A stretch of 64,000 nt of DNA from the NCBI GenBank assembly GCA_947000775.1, contig CAMQGK010000007.1:37501-101500 (forward strand), read 5' to 3'. The position numbers and the translations under genes are program-made. Numbering within the stretch: the stretch's first letter is position 1; every line of letters begins with the position of its first letter. This DNA is from Pterois miles (lineage: Eukaryota > Chordata > Actinopteri > Perciformes > Scorpaenidae). Under the pieces are notes generated by a model that searched no databases, was not told where the DNA came from, and worked only from the letters and a program-made list of their open reading frames with translations. This document shows, in pieces, positions 1 to 8,700 of this stretch.

Positions 1-1
1 C

Positions 2-1801
2 CGTTACCGTAATGACCAGCCTAGGAGGGACCAGGTGTATGGGGAGCCGTATGGGTGGAAGGCCAGTGCTCCCCCTTACTCCTATTGGAGAAGGGATTAT
101 GTTCCTTATCCTAGCCGGCCAGCGCCTCCACCTGGACGCTCCCGATACACTGGTCCCCAGTCACGCTCATATGCAGCGGTACTGCGTCAGTCTAGCCCGA
201 GACCAGCAAGGAGATGGGTTTCCCCACGGGGAAGGGGACCCGAGGTTAGACGCCAGCCAGCTGATCCGCAGTTTGGGAGGCTGGTTCGCAAATTACATGC
301 GGTGATAAAAAACATACATCACTTGCAAAATGTGGCTGTAACACCGGGGAAGCCAGAGCCCCGTATGATTGCTAGGATGGTTAAAACCCTGGCAGAAATG
401 ATCAAGCCAGCTGTTCCCACACAGCGTACTGCTGATTTGATTATGGGAAACGCTAAAAACTGGGGTCATACCACTTACCTGATCCTGAGGGAACATTATG
501 AAGCGGGCCTCGAGGCTCTGCTGGGGGAACTCTCTGGCTTTCTCACCCCAGAGTGGAAGACGGCTTTTGAGGTGGCTGTCCGCTGGGCCAAGAGAAACCT
601 ACCTCGCATCACACAGGAAGTGATTGACCATGCTCAGGCAGTGATCACAGCCCGCTTTGAAGCTAGAGCCCCGACACAAGCCCAGCCGCTGCAGCAGACT
701 GCTGTCGTGGGACAGACTGCTGTTGCACAGCCGACACAGGCTCAGGCTTCACAGCAGCCTGTTGTGATTGAGCAGGCTGCATCCACACAGCCAACACAGG
801 CTCAGGCTTCAACACAGACTGTCGAGACTGAACAGACCCAGTCCCCACATCAACCCAGAGCCCAGAGTTCCCCACATGTAGAACCACCACGTGTGGAGCC
901 CCCTAGTGGTAGTCCCCCCAAAGAGCGCAGGGAACCACGAATCAGTCTCAGGAGAACCAGAGGGGTGGTTCTCTCTGATGATGACTCCCTTCAAAACATT
1001 GAGGAGGAGGAAGGGGAGAACATGAGGGTTATAGTGGAACCTCCCATTTACAAACCTCTTCAGGACTCCACGCTGGAAGAGTTTGGGAGACTCTTTGATG
1101 AGATTGATGCAGAGGCAGAGAGGGAGAGATCTGAAGCTCAGGCTGCTCAGACCTCAACCCTCGTCACTGCCCAGGTCCATCACAGGGGCTCCTCGGATGA
1201 GGACTTTTTTGAGGATTCTTTTGATCACTTCACCTCCCCGGAGCCTGAACGGTACACGGTGCATAGACACCCCAACACCCAGAAAAAACTGACAGAATGG
1301 AACCTGGAAGTTCAAAAGAAATTTCTTATTATTGGAGACTCTAATCTTAGCAAATTTCGTGCTTTTTTTAATAGAGATCTCCAAATTGAGAGTTTCCCAG
1401 GCAGTCATTTTCGTCATGCCCAGGCCATAATGGAAAAAACTGTTCCACCTGGGGACCTGATAGTCGAAAAAGTGGTCCTCTCATTCGGAATCAACAGCAG
1501 GGGAAACAAACCGAGGGACACAACAATTAAAAACCTGCAGGGGGCGCTGAGGGCAACCAGGCGCAAATTCCCTTATGCAGATATTTGGATCCCTCTGGTC
1601 AATTTCTCTTCTGACCTCCCAGAAGAAGAGAAAATGAACCTCCAAATTCTGAATGAACATATTGAGAAAAATATGCCCTTCATCCCCCTCTTACCGAATG
1701 AGTATTTCCAAACTGAGGTGGATGATGTGCACTGGACGGCGGAGACCGGAGATGCCATCTTTGACCACTGGATGACGTTTTTAAACTCCAGCTCCCCCTG
1801 A
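2..1801 (+). CDS. PLE ORF1, SGNH-hydrolase-like protein (5' end outside window)
   Basis: First ORF of a Penelope-like retroelement, open from the window edge to TGA at 1799-1801. The second copy places the likely ATG at 5519, so about 13 codons (37 bp) are missing on the left. The N-terminus is rich in Arg, Tyr and Pro (WRRDYVPYP-like), which suggests nucleic-acid binding. A helical region follows at about 290-650, then a Gln/Ala/Thr/Pro-rich linker with imperfect repeats (about 670-860), then an acidic stretch (about 960-1230). The C-terminal third resembles an SGNH/GDSL hydrolase: GDSN with the Ser codon at 1340, a downstream FPGS glycine, GIN with Asn at 1493, and DDVH at 1721-1732 (Asp and His). 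All four expected catalytic blocks are present. Esterase-like domains are known in ORF1 of some LINEs; their role in retrotransposition is unclear. The ORF is intact and ends in an apparent -1 frameshift site into ORF2. Confidence 0.82.
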   Translation, partial: RYRNDQPRRDQVYGEPYGWKASAPPYSYWRRDYVPYPSRPAPPPGRSRYTGPQSRSYAAVLRQSSPRPARRWVSPRGRGPEVRRQPADPQFGRLVRKLHAVIKNIHHLQNVAVTPGKPEPRMIARMVKTLAEMIKPAVPTQRTADLIMGNAKNWGHTTYLILREHYEAGLEALLGELSGFLTPEWKTAFEVAVRWAKRNLPRITQEVIDHAQAVITARFEARAPTQAQPLQQTAVVGQTAVAQPTQAQASQQPVVIEQAASTQPTQAQASTQTVETEQTQSPHQPRAQSSPHVEPPRVEPPSGSPPKERREPRISLRRTRGVVLSDDDSLQNIEEEEGENMRVIVEPPIYKPLQDSTLEEFGRLFDEIDAEAERERSEAQAAQTSTLVTAQVHHRGSSDEDFFEDSFDHFTSPEPERYTVHRHPNTQKKLTEWNLEVQKKFLIIGDSNLSKFRAFFNRDLQIESFPGSHFRHAQAIMEKTVPPGDLIVEKVVLSFGINSRGNKPRDTTIKNLQGALRATRRKFPYADIWIPLVNFSSDLPEEEKMNLQILNEHIEKNMPFIPLLPNEYFQTEVDDVHWTAETGDAIFDHWMTFLNSSSP

Positions 1802-1840
1802 ATCTGGGACAGGAGGGGGTTGATGGATCACGGTCCTGCC
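1780..1840 (+). promoter_or_regulatory. Candidate -1 ribosomal frameshift signal between ORF1 and ORF2
   Basis: TTTAAAC at 1780-1786 is positioned as U_UUA_AAC in the ORF1 frame (codons Phe-Leu-Asn), a canonical X_XXY_YYZ slippery site. After a 7-nt spacer (1787-1793), CCCCCT (1794-1799) can pair with AGGGGG (1814-1819). Loop bases CAGG (1810-1813) can pair with CCTG (1835-1838), with one further G-C pair beyond a mismatch, giving a possible H-type pseudoknot. The ORF1 stop (1799-1801) lies at the base of the stem. The -1 frame is open from 1765 to 4008 and encodes the reverse transcriptase. Frame, heptamer and spacing are read directly. The pseudoknot and its function are inferred. Confidence 0.72.
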
Positions 1841-4011
1841 ACAATCAGGATGTTGTAGTTCTGGCAAAAAACTTTCAATTAACCAGAGCACAACATAACC
1901 TACTGATCAGAGGATTGTCCTTTATCCCCACTCTTGACATAGGCAGGGATCAAAAGATGCAACTCCAATTAGACATACAAAATTACCATCGAAAAATTAA
2001 ATTGGCTAGTTATTATAAAAATTCTACTAAAAATAAAAACTTACCTTTTATTGGTCCCTCTCATTGGACACCACCAGTAGAAGACCTACCATCTGAAATT
2101 AAAGAATTAATTCAGGAAGATTGGAAAACATTTAAAAAACAATATAAATTCATTCATGAAAAACCAAATCTTACATTAGAAGAAGCCACGGCGTTACGTG
2201 AGCTGAAAAATATTAAACACATAGTTATTAAACCAGCTGACAAGGGTTCTGCCGTGGTGATTATGAGTAGGGAGCAGTATATTTTTGAAGCGGAGCGACA
2301 ACTTAATGATCCCAATTATTATACAAAATTAGATAAACCTATGTATATTGACACCATTCCGATGGTAACAGAAATTATAAATACACTCAAAAAGAAGAAA
2401 TTTATTAATACAAAACAAACACAATATTTAATTGGAAACTCACAAATTAGGGAAAGAAGATTCTATATTCTGCCAAAAATTCACAAGGAGCCAGAGAAAT
2501 GGACTATTCCATTTGAAGTCCCTCCAGGGAGACCAATTGTCTCTGACTGTGGGAGTGAGACATATCTCACAGCAGAATATTTAGATTATTATTTAAATCC
2601 TTTGTCCATCAAACACCCTGCCTATGTCAGAGACACTTACCATTTTATAGAAATAGTAAAATCATTACGGATCCCCTCAGATTTTTATTTCTTTTCTATG
2701 GATGTAGATAACCTTTATACTAATATTCCAATTGCGGCTGGCATTCTTTGTGTTAAAAATATATTTGACAAATTCCCTGATCCAAAACGGCCGGATGAGG
2801 AACTTCTCAAATTATTAGAGATTAATTTAACCAGGAATGATTTTGTGTTTAATGAAAAATTTTATTTACAAATAAAAGGAACGGCCATGGGAAAGAAATT
2901 TGCTCCGGCCTATGCTAACATTTTCATGGCTAATTGGGAAAAGGAGGTATTCCTTAAACTAAAAAAGAAGCCAGCACATTATTTAAGATATCTAGATGAT
3001 ATTTGGGGAATCTGGGAGGGATCCGAGCAGGAATTTGGAGAATTTGTTGAAATACTGAATTCTCATGATTCATCCATTAAACTTAAAACAGTTTTAAATA
3101 AACAATTTGTTGACTTTTTGGACACAACGGTTTTTAAAGGACCTAATTTTTTTTCCGAATTTAAATTGGATATTAAAGTTTTTTTCAAAAAAACAGACAC
3201 CCATGCACTTTTGCATAAACATAGCTTTCACCCCAAACATACTTTTCGCGGAATAGTGAAATCACAAATCCTTCGCTTTAAACGCATTTGTACGAGGGAA
3301 AGTGATTTCCTAGAAGCAGTTAAGACCCTCTTTAAAGCCCTACGGAAAAGAGGTTACTGTAGGACTTTCTTAAGAAACTGTTTCAAAACATTTTCAGAGA
3401 GGAAGGAAAGGAATAAGGGGAATTTTATTCCCCTTATAACTACATTCTCCTCCATAAGCAAATTAGTCAATGGGAAACTTAAAAATAATTTTGAAAACAT
3501 ATTGGGTCCAAACAACACTGGTCCAAATATGGAAATAATTTCGGCATATAGAAGAAACAAAAGTTTATTAGATTCATTAGTACACGCTAAATTACCAACA
3601 TTAAAGGCCTACAAACCACAATTATTGGAATACCAGTTCAGTAGATTAAATTTTATTCAGAACCACAGAGACAAAACATTGGTTAAAATTCCACAAAAAT
3701 TCAGTCCAAAAAGTCACAATTGTGTCTATATTATTTTTTGCACAAAGTGCAAATTACAATATGTGGGGGAAACAAAAAATTCTTTGTCTACACGGATGAA
3801 TCAGCATAGATATAACATTAGGAACAAAAAAGAGACAGACTTACCTTTGGTGAAACACTTCTTATTCCATGGTTTGCCAGCCCTACGAGTAGCAGGCCTG
3901 GAAAGGAATTTTGACTGGACGGATTACCAGAGGAAGAAAAGGGAAAGATTCTGGATTTATTTATTAGGAACCACAGTCCCTTCAGGTTTAAATATTAAAA
4001 ACAGCAACTAG
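1786..4011 (+). CDS. PLE ORF2: reverse transcriptase with GIY-YIG endonuclease
   Basis: Catalytic protein of a Penelope-like element. It copies element RNA into DNA and carries its own nicking endonuclease. The range starts at the proposed -1 slip; the frame is open from 1765. There is no ATG until 1957, which lies inside the conserved PLE N-terminal region (the segment ending RGLSF is already encoded upstream), so independent ATG initiation would give a truncated protein. Counting from TTG at 1915: KPADKGSAVV about 106-115, LPKIHK 186-191, GRPIVS 205-210, motif A MDVDNLY 262-268 (catalytic Asp), motif B GTAMGKKFAP 322-331, motif C YLDD 359-362, VDFLDT 399-404, thumb region to about 580. The GIY-YIG domain has VYIIFC near 604, CTKC 609-612, YVGET 616-620, R627 in STRMNQHR, and a late Glu in RKKRERFW (about 673-680). 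It ends intact with GLN near the C-terminus, as PLE proteins usually do. Length (741 aa from the slip) is normal for the family. The Neptune/Poseidon clade is likely but unproven. Confidence 0.93.
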   Translation, partial: LQLPLNLGQEGVDGSRSCHNQDVVVLAKNFQLTRAQHNLLIRGLSFIPTLDIGRDQKMQLQLDIQNYHRKIKLASYYKNSTKNKNLPFIGPSHWTPPVEDLPSEIKELIQEDWKTFKKQYKFIHEKPNLTLEEATALRELKNIKHIVIKPADKGSAVVIMSREQYIFEAERQLNDPNYYTKLDKPMYIDTIPMVTEIINTLKKKKFINTKQTQYLIGNSQIRERRFYILPKIHKEPEKWTIPFEVPPGRPIVSDCGSETYLTAEYLDYYLNPLSIKHPAYVRDTYHFIEIVKSLRIPSDFYFFSMDVDNLYTNIPIAAGILCVKNIFDKFPDPKRPDEELLKLLEINLTRNDFVFNEKFYLQIKGTAMGKKFAPAYANIFMANWEKEVFLKLKKKPAHYLRYLDDIWGIWEGSEQEFGEFVEILNSHDSSIKLKTVLNKQFVDFLDTTVFKGPNFFSEFKLDIKVFFKKTDTHALLHKHSFHPKHTFRGIVKSQILRFKRICTRESDFLEAVKTLFKALRKRGYCRTFLRNCFKTFSERKERNKGNFIPLITTFSSISKLVNGKLKNNFENILGPNNTGPNMEIISAYRRNKSLLDSLVHAKLPTLKAYKPQLLEYQFSRLNFIQNHRDKTLVKIPQKFSPKSHNCVYIIFCTKCKLQYVGETKNSLSTRMNQHRYNIRNKKETDLPLVKHFLFHGLPALRVAGLERNFDWTDYQRKKRERFWIYLLGTTVPSGLNIKNSN

Positions 4012-4050
4012 AGACTCAGAAATAGCAATTAATCTGAGTATAGTATCTCT
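4010..4050 (+). other. Hairpin at the 3' end of the PLE
   Basis: ACTCAGA (4014-4020) and TCTGAGT (4033-4039) are perfectly complementary across a 12-nt loop. Outer AGAG (4010-4013) can pair with CTCT (4047-4050) across a 7-nt bulge. It starts at the ORF2 stop codon and ends about 14 nt before telomere-like repeats begin. It could be the structure by which the reverse transcriptase recognises its template, but nothing in the sequence tests that. Confidence 0.4.
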
Positions 4051-4063
4051 TATTTCCTAATAT

Positions 4064-4815
4064 TTTTAACCCTAACTCTAACCCCACTCCTAACGGAGCC
4101 CTAACTTTAACCTCAATCCTAACCCTAACCCTAACCCTAACCCTAACCCTAAACATAACCCCAATCCTAACCCTAAGCTTAGGCCCTAACCCTAACCCTA
4201 ACCCTAACCCTAACCTTAGGCCCTAACCCTAACCCTAACGGTAGCCCTAACCTTAACCCTAATCCTAACCCTAACCTTAGACCCTAACCCTAACCCTAAC
4301 GGTAGCCCTAACCCTAACCTCAATCCTAACCTTAACCCTAACCCTAACCCCAATCCTAACCCTAACCTTAGGCCCTAACCCTAACGGTAGCCCTAACCCT
4401 AACCCTAACCCTAATCCTAACTCTAATGGTAGCCCTAACCCTAACCCTAACCCTAATTTCAACTCTAACCCTAACCCCAACCTTAAATTTAATCTTAAAC
4501 CTAATCCTAACCCTAACTCTAATTCTAACCATAAACCCTAACCCTAACCCTAACCTCAAGCCCTAACCCTAACCCTAACCCTAACCCTAACCTCAAGCCC
4601 TAACCCTAACTCTAACCCTAACCAAAACCAAGATATAGTAATCAGAGTGATTGGCCACAGTGCTGCCTGTTGTTGACTCCAACCACAATGTGACAAATCC
4701 AAAGACGTCTTTTCTAATCCTAACCCCAACCATAACCCTAATCTTAAACCTAACCCTAACTCTAACTTTAACCCTAACCCTAATCTAAGCCCTAACCCTA
4801 ACCCCAACCTTAAGC
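4064..4815 (+). repeat. Degenerate telomere-like (CCCTAA)n tract
   Basis: About 650 bp of CCCTAA and variants (CCCTAAT, CTCTAAC, CCTTAGG, ACGGTAG) directly follow the PLE 3' tail. The C-rich strand reads 5' to 3' on +, so the chromosome end would lie to the left. ACGGTAGCCCTAA recurs near 4237, 4299 and 4384, and a variant near 4425, so part of the tract has been duplicated in longer units. Non-telomeric sequence interrupts it at about 4622-4716. It may be old telomere trapped between two PLE insertions, or a fixed part of the element's 3' region. Confidence 0.9.
4622..4716. other. Non-telomeric island inside the telomere-like tract
   Basis: About 95 bp of ordinary-complexity sequence lies between two CCCTAA-variant blocks. 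It has no ORF and no recognisable repeat. It could be a small capture at a past chromosome end or sequence internal to the element. Origin unknown. Confidence 0.5.
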
Positions 4816-5314
4816 CCTTGGTATATAAGAATTTATCAACATTATAATTCATAAACACAATCTACAGACAAAGGGTTAAAACATACTTTAAAACACTTTA
4901 AAAATACTTACCTGCCACGTTCTTCACTACAAACATAGAAACAGTAATATGGATTATAATAAATATCATATTTGGGCACAAATGGGGAATATTGGATAAA
5001 TGATTTAATAGTGTTATAATTCATAAATAAAATAATATATATAAATATATAGGATTCAATTTTTATTATAGGATATAGTTTATCTAAATTACAAGAATCG
5101 TTATATGGTTAAAATACATTCATTATAAATAAGCCTGTTTTCTGGTAAGGGAAAGCAACTTGCAGTAAAACAGAAACAGGACATGCACAGACATGCCCAG
5201 TGGGCGGAGCTTCTGGCTCTCTAGGGAGAGGAGAGTTAGACAGAGAGTTTCATTCTCTCTCTCAACTTCACTGAGCCAGCAGCTCCCTCCACACAGCCAG
5301 TCTGCCTTTTGATT
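4816..5314. other. AT-rich non-coding region upstream of hammerhead
   Basis: About 500 bp with no credible gene. A TATATAAG motif sits at about 4821, right after the telomere-like tract. TTATAATTCATAAA occurs twice (about 4842 and 5016). The part from about 5170 to 5310 is less AT-rich and contains pyrimidine-rich runs. It may be the pseudo-LTR or 5' flank of PLE copy 2, or unrelated subtelomeric sequence. The sequence alone does not decide. Confidence 0.5.
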
Positions 5315-5374
5315 GTGTGCCTTTACACCTGAGGAAGATCTCTTTTTGATCGAAACGTCGTGTGTTTGGCACAC
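5315..5374 (+). ncRNA. Hammerhead ribozyme motif (type I, minimal stem III)
   Basis: The core reads CTGAGGA (5329-5335), stem II GATC (5337-5340)/GATC (5348-5351) with a 7-nt loop, GAAA (5352-5355), a two-base-pair loopless stem III ACGT (5355-5358), and C17 at 5359 as cleavage base. Stem I is ACAC (5325-5328)/GTGT (5360-5363), then an internal loop and a perfect 7-bp GTGTGCC (5315-5321)/GGCACAC (5368-5374). Hammerheads with very short stem III, thought to act as dimers, are established in PLEs. One A (5336) appears bulged beside stem II, and position 7 is G. Predicted cleavage after 5359 leaves a 5' end 159 nt before the ORF1 ATG at 5519. Confidence 0.72.
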
Positions 5375-5518
5375 TATTTATTATATTTATCATAATAATA
5401 ATTATTTAATACATATTTTATTTTATTATTTTTATTTTAATTTTTCCATTTCTTAATTGGTTTATCCTTCCCTAGTGGAAGCGCCCTTAGTTGTTTGGGT
5501 TTTATTTATCAAGTCCGG
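5375..5518 (+). other. PLE copy 2 leader between hammerhead and ORF1
   Basis: A/T-rich leader of about 145 bp, nearly all A and T at about 5375-5450 and mixed afterwards. There is no ATG in frame with ORF1 between about 5444 and 5519. It lies between the predicted ribozyme cleavage point and the ORF1 start, and so probably forms the 5' UTR of the element RNA. Confidence 0.5.
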
Positions 5519-5669
5519 ATGGACTACGGCTGGACCACAGTACGGTACGGCAGACGCCGTTACCGTAATGACCAGCCTAGGAGGGACCAGGTGTATGGGG
5601 AGCCGTATGGGTGGAAGGCCAGTGCTCCCCCTTACTCCTATTGGAGAAGGGATTATGTTCCTTATCCTA
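5519..5669 (+). pseudogene. PLE copy 2: 5' fragment of ORF1, cut off at telomere repeats
   Basis: ATG at 5519 opens the same frame as ORF1 and gives its missing N-terminus (MDYGWTTVRYGRR, then the sequence at window position 2). From 5557 to 5669 it is identical to window positions 1-113. Identity stops at CTTATCCTA, after which CCCTAA repeats replace the element. Only about 50 codons remain, so this is a remnant, but the perfect identity implies a young event or recent homogenisation. Confidence 0.85.
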
Positions 5670-5702
5670 ACCCTAACCCTAACCCCTAACCCTAACCCTA
5701 AC
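5666..5702 (+). repeat. Short clean telomeric (CCCTAA)n tract
   Basis: About six CCCTAA units, with one extra C, lie between the truncated PLE copy and the 44-bp satellite. CCTA is shared with the element and TAAC with the satellite, so both junctions show microhomology. Much less degenerate than the tract at 4064-4815. Confidence 0.9.
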
Positions 5703-8700
5703 GTTATATGTTGTAAAATAACAGCTGAACATTCCTGAATTTTAATGTCATATGCTCCAAAACAGAAGCTGAACATTCTGGAATTGTTAAGTTATATGTT
5801 CTGTAATAGAAGCTGAACATTCCGAAACTGTAACGTTATATGTTTTAAAATAGATGTTGAAAATTCTGAAATTTTAACATTGTCTTCTAAAATAGAAGCT
5901 CAACAATCCAGAATTTTAACGTCATGTGTTCTAAAACAGAAGCTGAACATTCTGGAACTGTTATGGCATATGTTCTAAAATAGAAGCTGAACATTCTAGA
6001 ATTGTTACGTTTGACGTACTAAAACAGTAGCTGAACATTCCGAAATTGTAACGTCATGTTCTAAAATAGAAGCTGAACATTCCGAAATTGTAACGTTGTG
6101 TTCTTAATAATAAAACTGAACATTCCGGAATTTTAACGTCATATGTTCTAAAATAGAAGCTGAACATTCTGGAATTGTTAAAGTATATGTTCTAAAATAG
6201 AAGCTGAACATTCCTGTATTTCAATGTCATGTGTTCTAATGTAGAATCTGAACATTCCCTAATTGTAACGTTATATGTTTTAAAATAGAAGCTGAACATT
6301 CCGGAATTTTAACGTTATGTGTTTCAAAATAGAAGCTGAATATTCTGCAATTTTAATATCATGTGTTCTAAAATAGAAGCTGAACATTCTGGAGTTGTTC
6401 ATGTATATGTTCTAAAATAGAAGCTGAACATTCCTGAATTTCAACGTCATGTGTTCTAATGTAGAATCTGAACATTCCCTAATTATAACGTTATATGTTC
6501 TAAAACAGAAGCTGAACATTCTGGAATTGTTACGTTATATGTTCTAAAATAGAAGCTGAACATTCCGGAATTTTAACGTTATATGTTCTAAAATGAAAGC
6601 TGAACATTCTGGATTTGTTAAGTTATATGTTCTAAAATAGAAGCTGAACATTCTGGATTTGTTAAGTAATATGTTCGAAAATAGAAGCTGAACATTCTGG
6701 AATTGTTACATTATATGTTCTAAAATAGACGCTGAACATTCCGAAATTTTAACGTCATGTTCTAAAATAGAAGCTGAACATTCCAAAATTGTAATGTTAT
6801 ATGTTCTAAAATAGAAGCTGAACATTCCCTAATTGTAACATTATATGTTCTAAAACAGAAGCTGAACATTCTGGAATTGTTATGTTATATGTTCTAAAAA
6901 AGAAGCTGAACATTCCGGAATTTTAACGTTATGTGTTCCAAAATAGAAGCTGAACATTCTGGAATTTTAATGTCATGTGTTCTGAAATACAATCTGAACA
7001 TTCCGTAATCTTAACATTAAGTGTTCTAAAATACAAGCTGAACATTCGGGAATTGTACGTTGTATGTTCTAAAATAGAAGCTGAACATTCTGGAATTGTA
7101 CGTTGTATGTTCTAAAACAGAAGCTGAACATTCCGGAATTTTAATGTCATGTGTTCTAAAATAGAAGCTGAACATTCTGGAATTTTTACGTTTTATGTTC
7201 TAAAATAGAAGCTGAACATTTTGAAATGTTAACGTCGTGTTCTAAAATAGAAGCTGAACATTCTGGAATTGTTACATTATATGTTCTAAAATAGAAGCTG
7301 AACTTACTGGAATTGTAATGTTATATGTTTTAAAATAGACGCTGAACATTCCGAAATTTTAACGTCATGTTCTAAAATAGAAGCTGAACATTCCAAAATT
7401 GTAATGTTATATGTTCTAAAATAGAAGCTGAACATTCCCTAATTGTAACATTATATGTTCTAAAACAGAAGCTGAACATTCTGGAATTGTTATGTTATAT
7501 GTTCTAAAATAGAAGCTGAACATTCCGGAATTTTAACGTTATGTGTTCCAAAATAGAAGCTGAACATTCTGGAATTTTAATGTCATGTGTTCTGAAATAC
7601 AATCTGAACATTCCGTAATTGTAACATTAAGTGTTCTAAAATACAAGCTGAACATTCGGGAATTGTACATTGTATGTTCCAAAATAGAAGCTGAACATTC
7701 TGGAATTGTACGTTGTATGTTCTAAAACAGAAGCTGAACATTCCGGAATTTTAATGTCATGTGTTCTAAAATAGAAGCTGAACATTCTGGAATTTTTACG
7801 TTTTATGTTCTAAAATAGAAGCTGAACATTTTGAAATGTTAACGTCGTGTTCTAAAATAGAAGCTGAACATTCTGGAATTGTTAAGTTATATGTTCTAAA
7901 ATAGAAGATGAATATTCCGGAATTTTAACGTTATATGTTCTAAAACAGAAGCAGAACATTCTGGAATTGTTATGTTATATGTTCTCAAATAGAAGCTGAA
8001 CATTCCGGAATTTTAACTTTATGGGTTCCAAAATAGAAGCTGAACATTCCGCAATTTTAACTTTATGGGTTCCAAAATAGAAGCTGAACATTCCGCAATT
8101 TTAATGTCATGTGTTCTAAAATAGAAGCTCAAAATTCTGCAATTGTTTCGTTATATGTTCTAAAATAGAAGCTGAACATTCTGGAATTGTACGTTGTATG
8201 TTCTAAAATAGAAGCTGAACATTTCAGAATTTTAATGTCATGTGTTCTAAAATAGAAGCTGAACATTTCAGAATTTTAATGTCATGTGTTCTAAAATAGA
8301 AGCTGAACATTCTGCAATTGTTTCGTTATATGTACTAAAATAGAAGCTGAACATTCTGAAATTTTAACGCTGTCTTCTAAAATAGAAGCTTAACATTCCG
8401 GAATTGTTACGTTATATGTTCTGAAATAGAAGCTGAACATTCTGGAATTGTTACGTTATATGTTCTGAAATAGAAGCTGAACATTCTGAAATTTTAACGC
8501 TGTCTTCTAAAATAGAAGCTGAACATTCCGGAATTTTAATGTCATGTGTTCTAAAATAGAATCTGAACATTCCCTAATTGTAACGTTATATGTTCTAAAA
8601 CAGAAGCTGAACATTCTGGAATTGTTATGATATATGTTCTAAAATAGAAGCTGAACATTCCGGAATTTTAACGTTATGTGTTCCAAAATAGAAGCTGAAC

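Noticed and set aside
1915..1917. TTG at 1915 as the start of PLE ORF2
   Set aside because: Merely a permissive start codon. The frame is open 150 bp further upstream and already encodes conserved PLE sequence. Frameshifting from ORF1 explains the missing ATG better.
4277..4858. Reverse-strand frames rich in Gly-Leu or Arg-Val
   Set aside because: Translation of telomere-like repeats, not genes.
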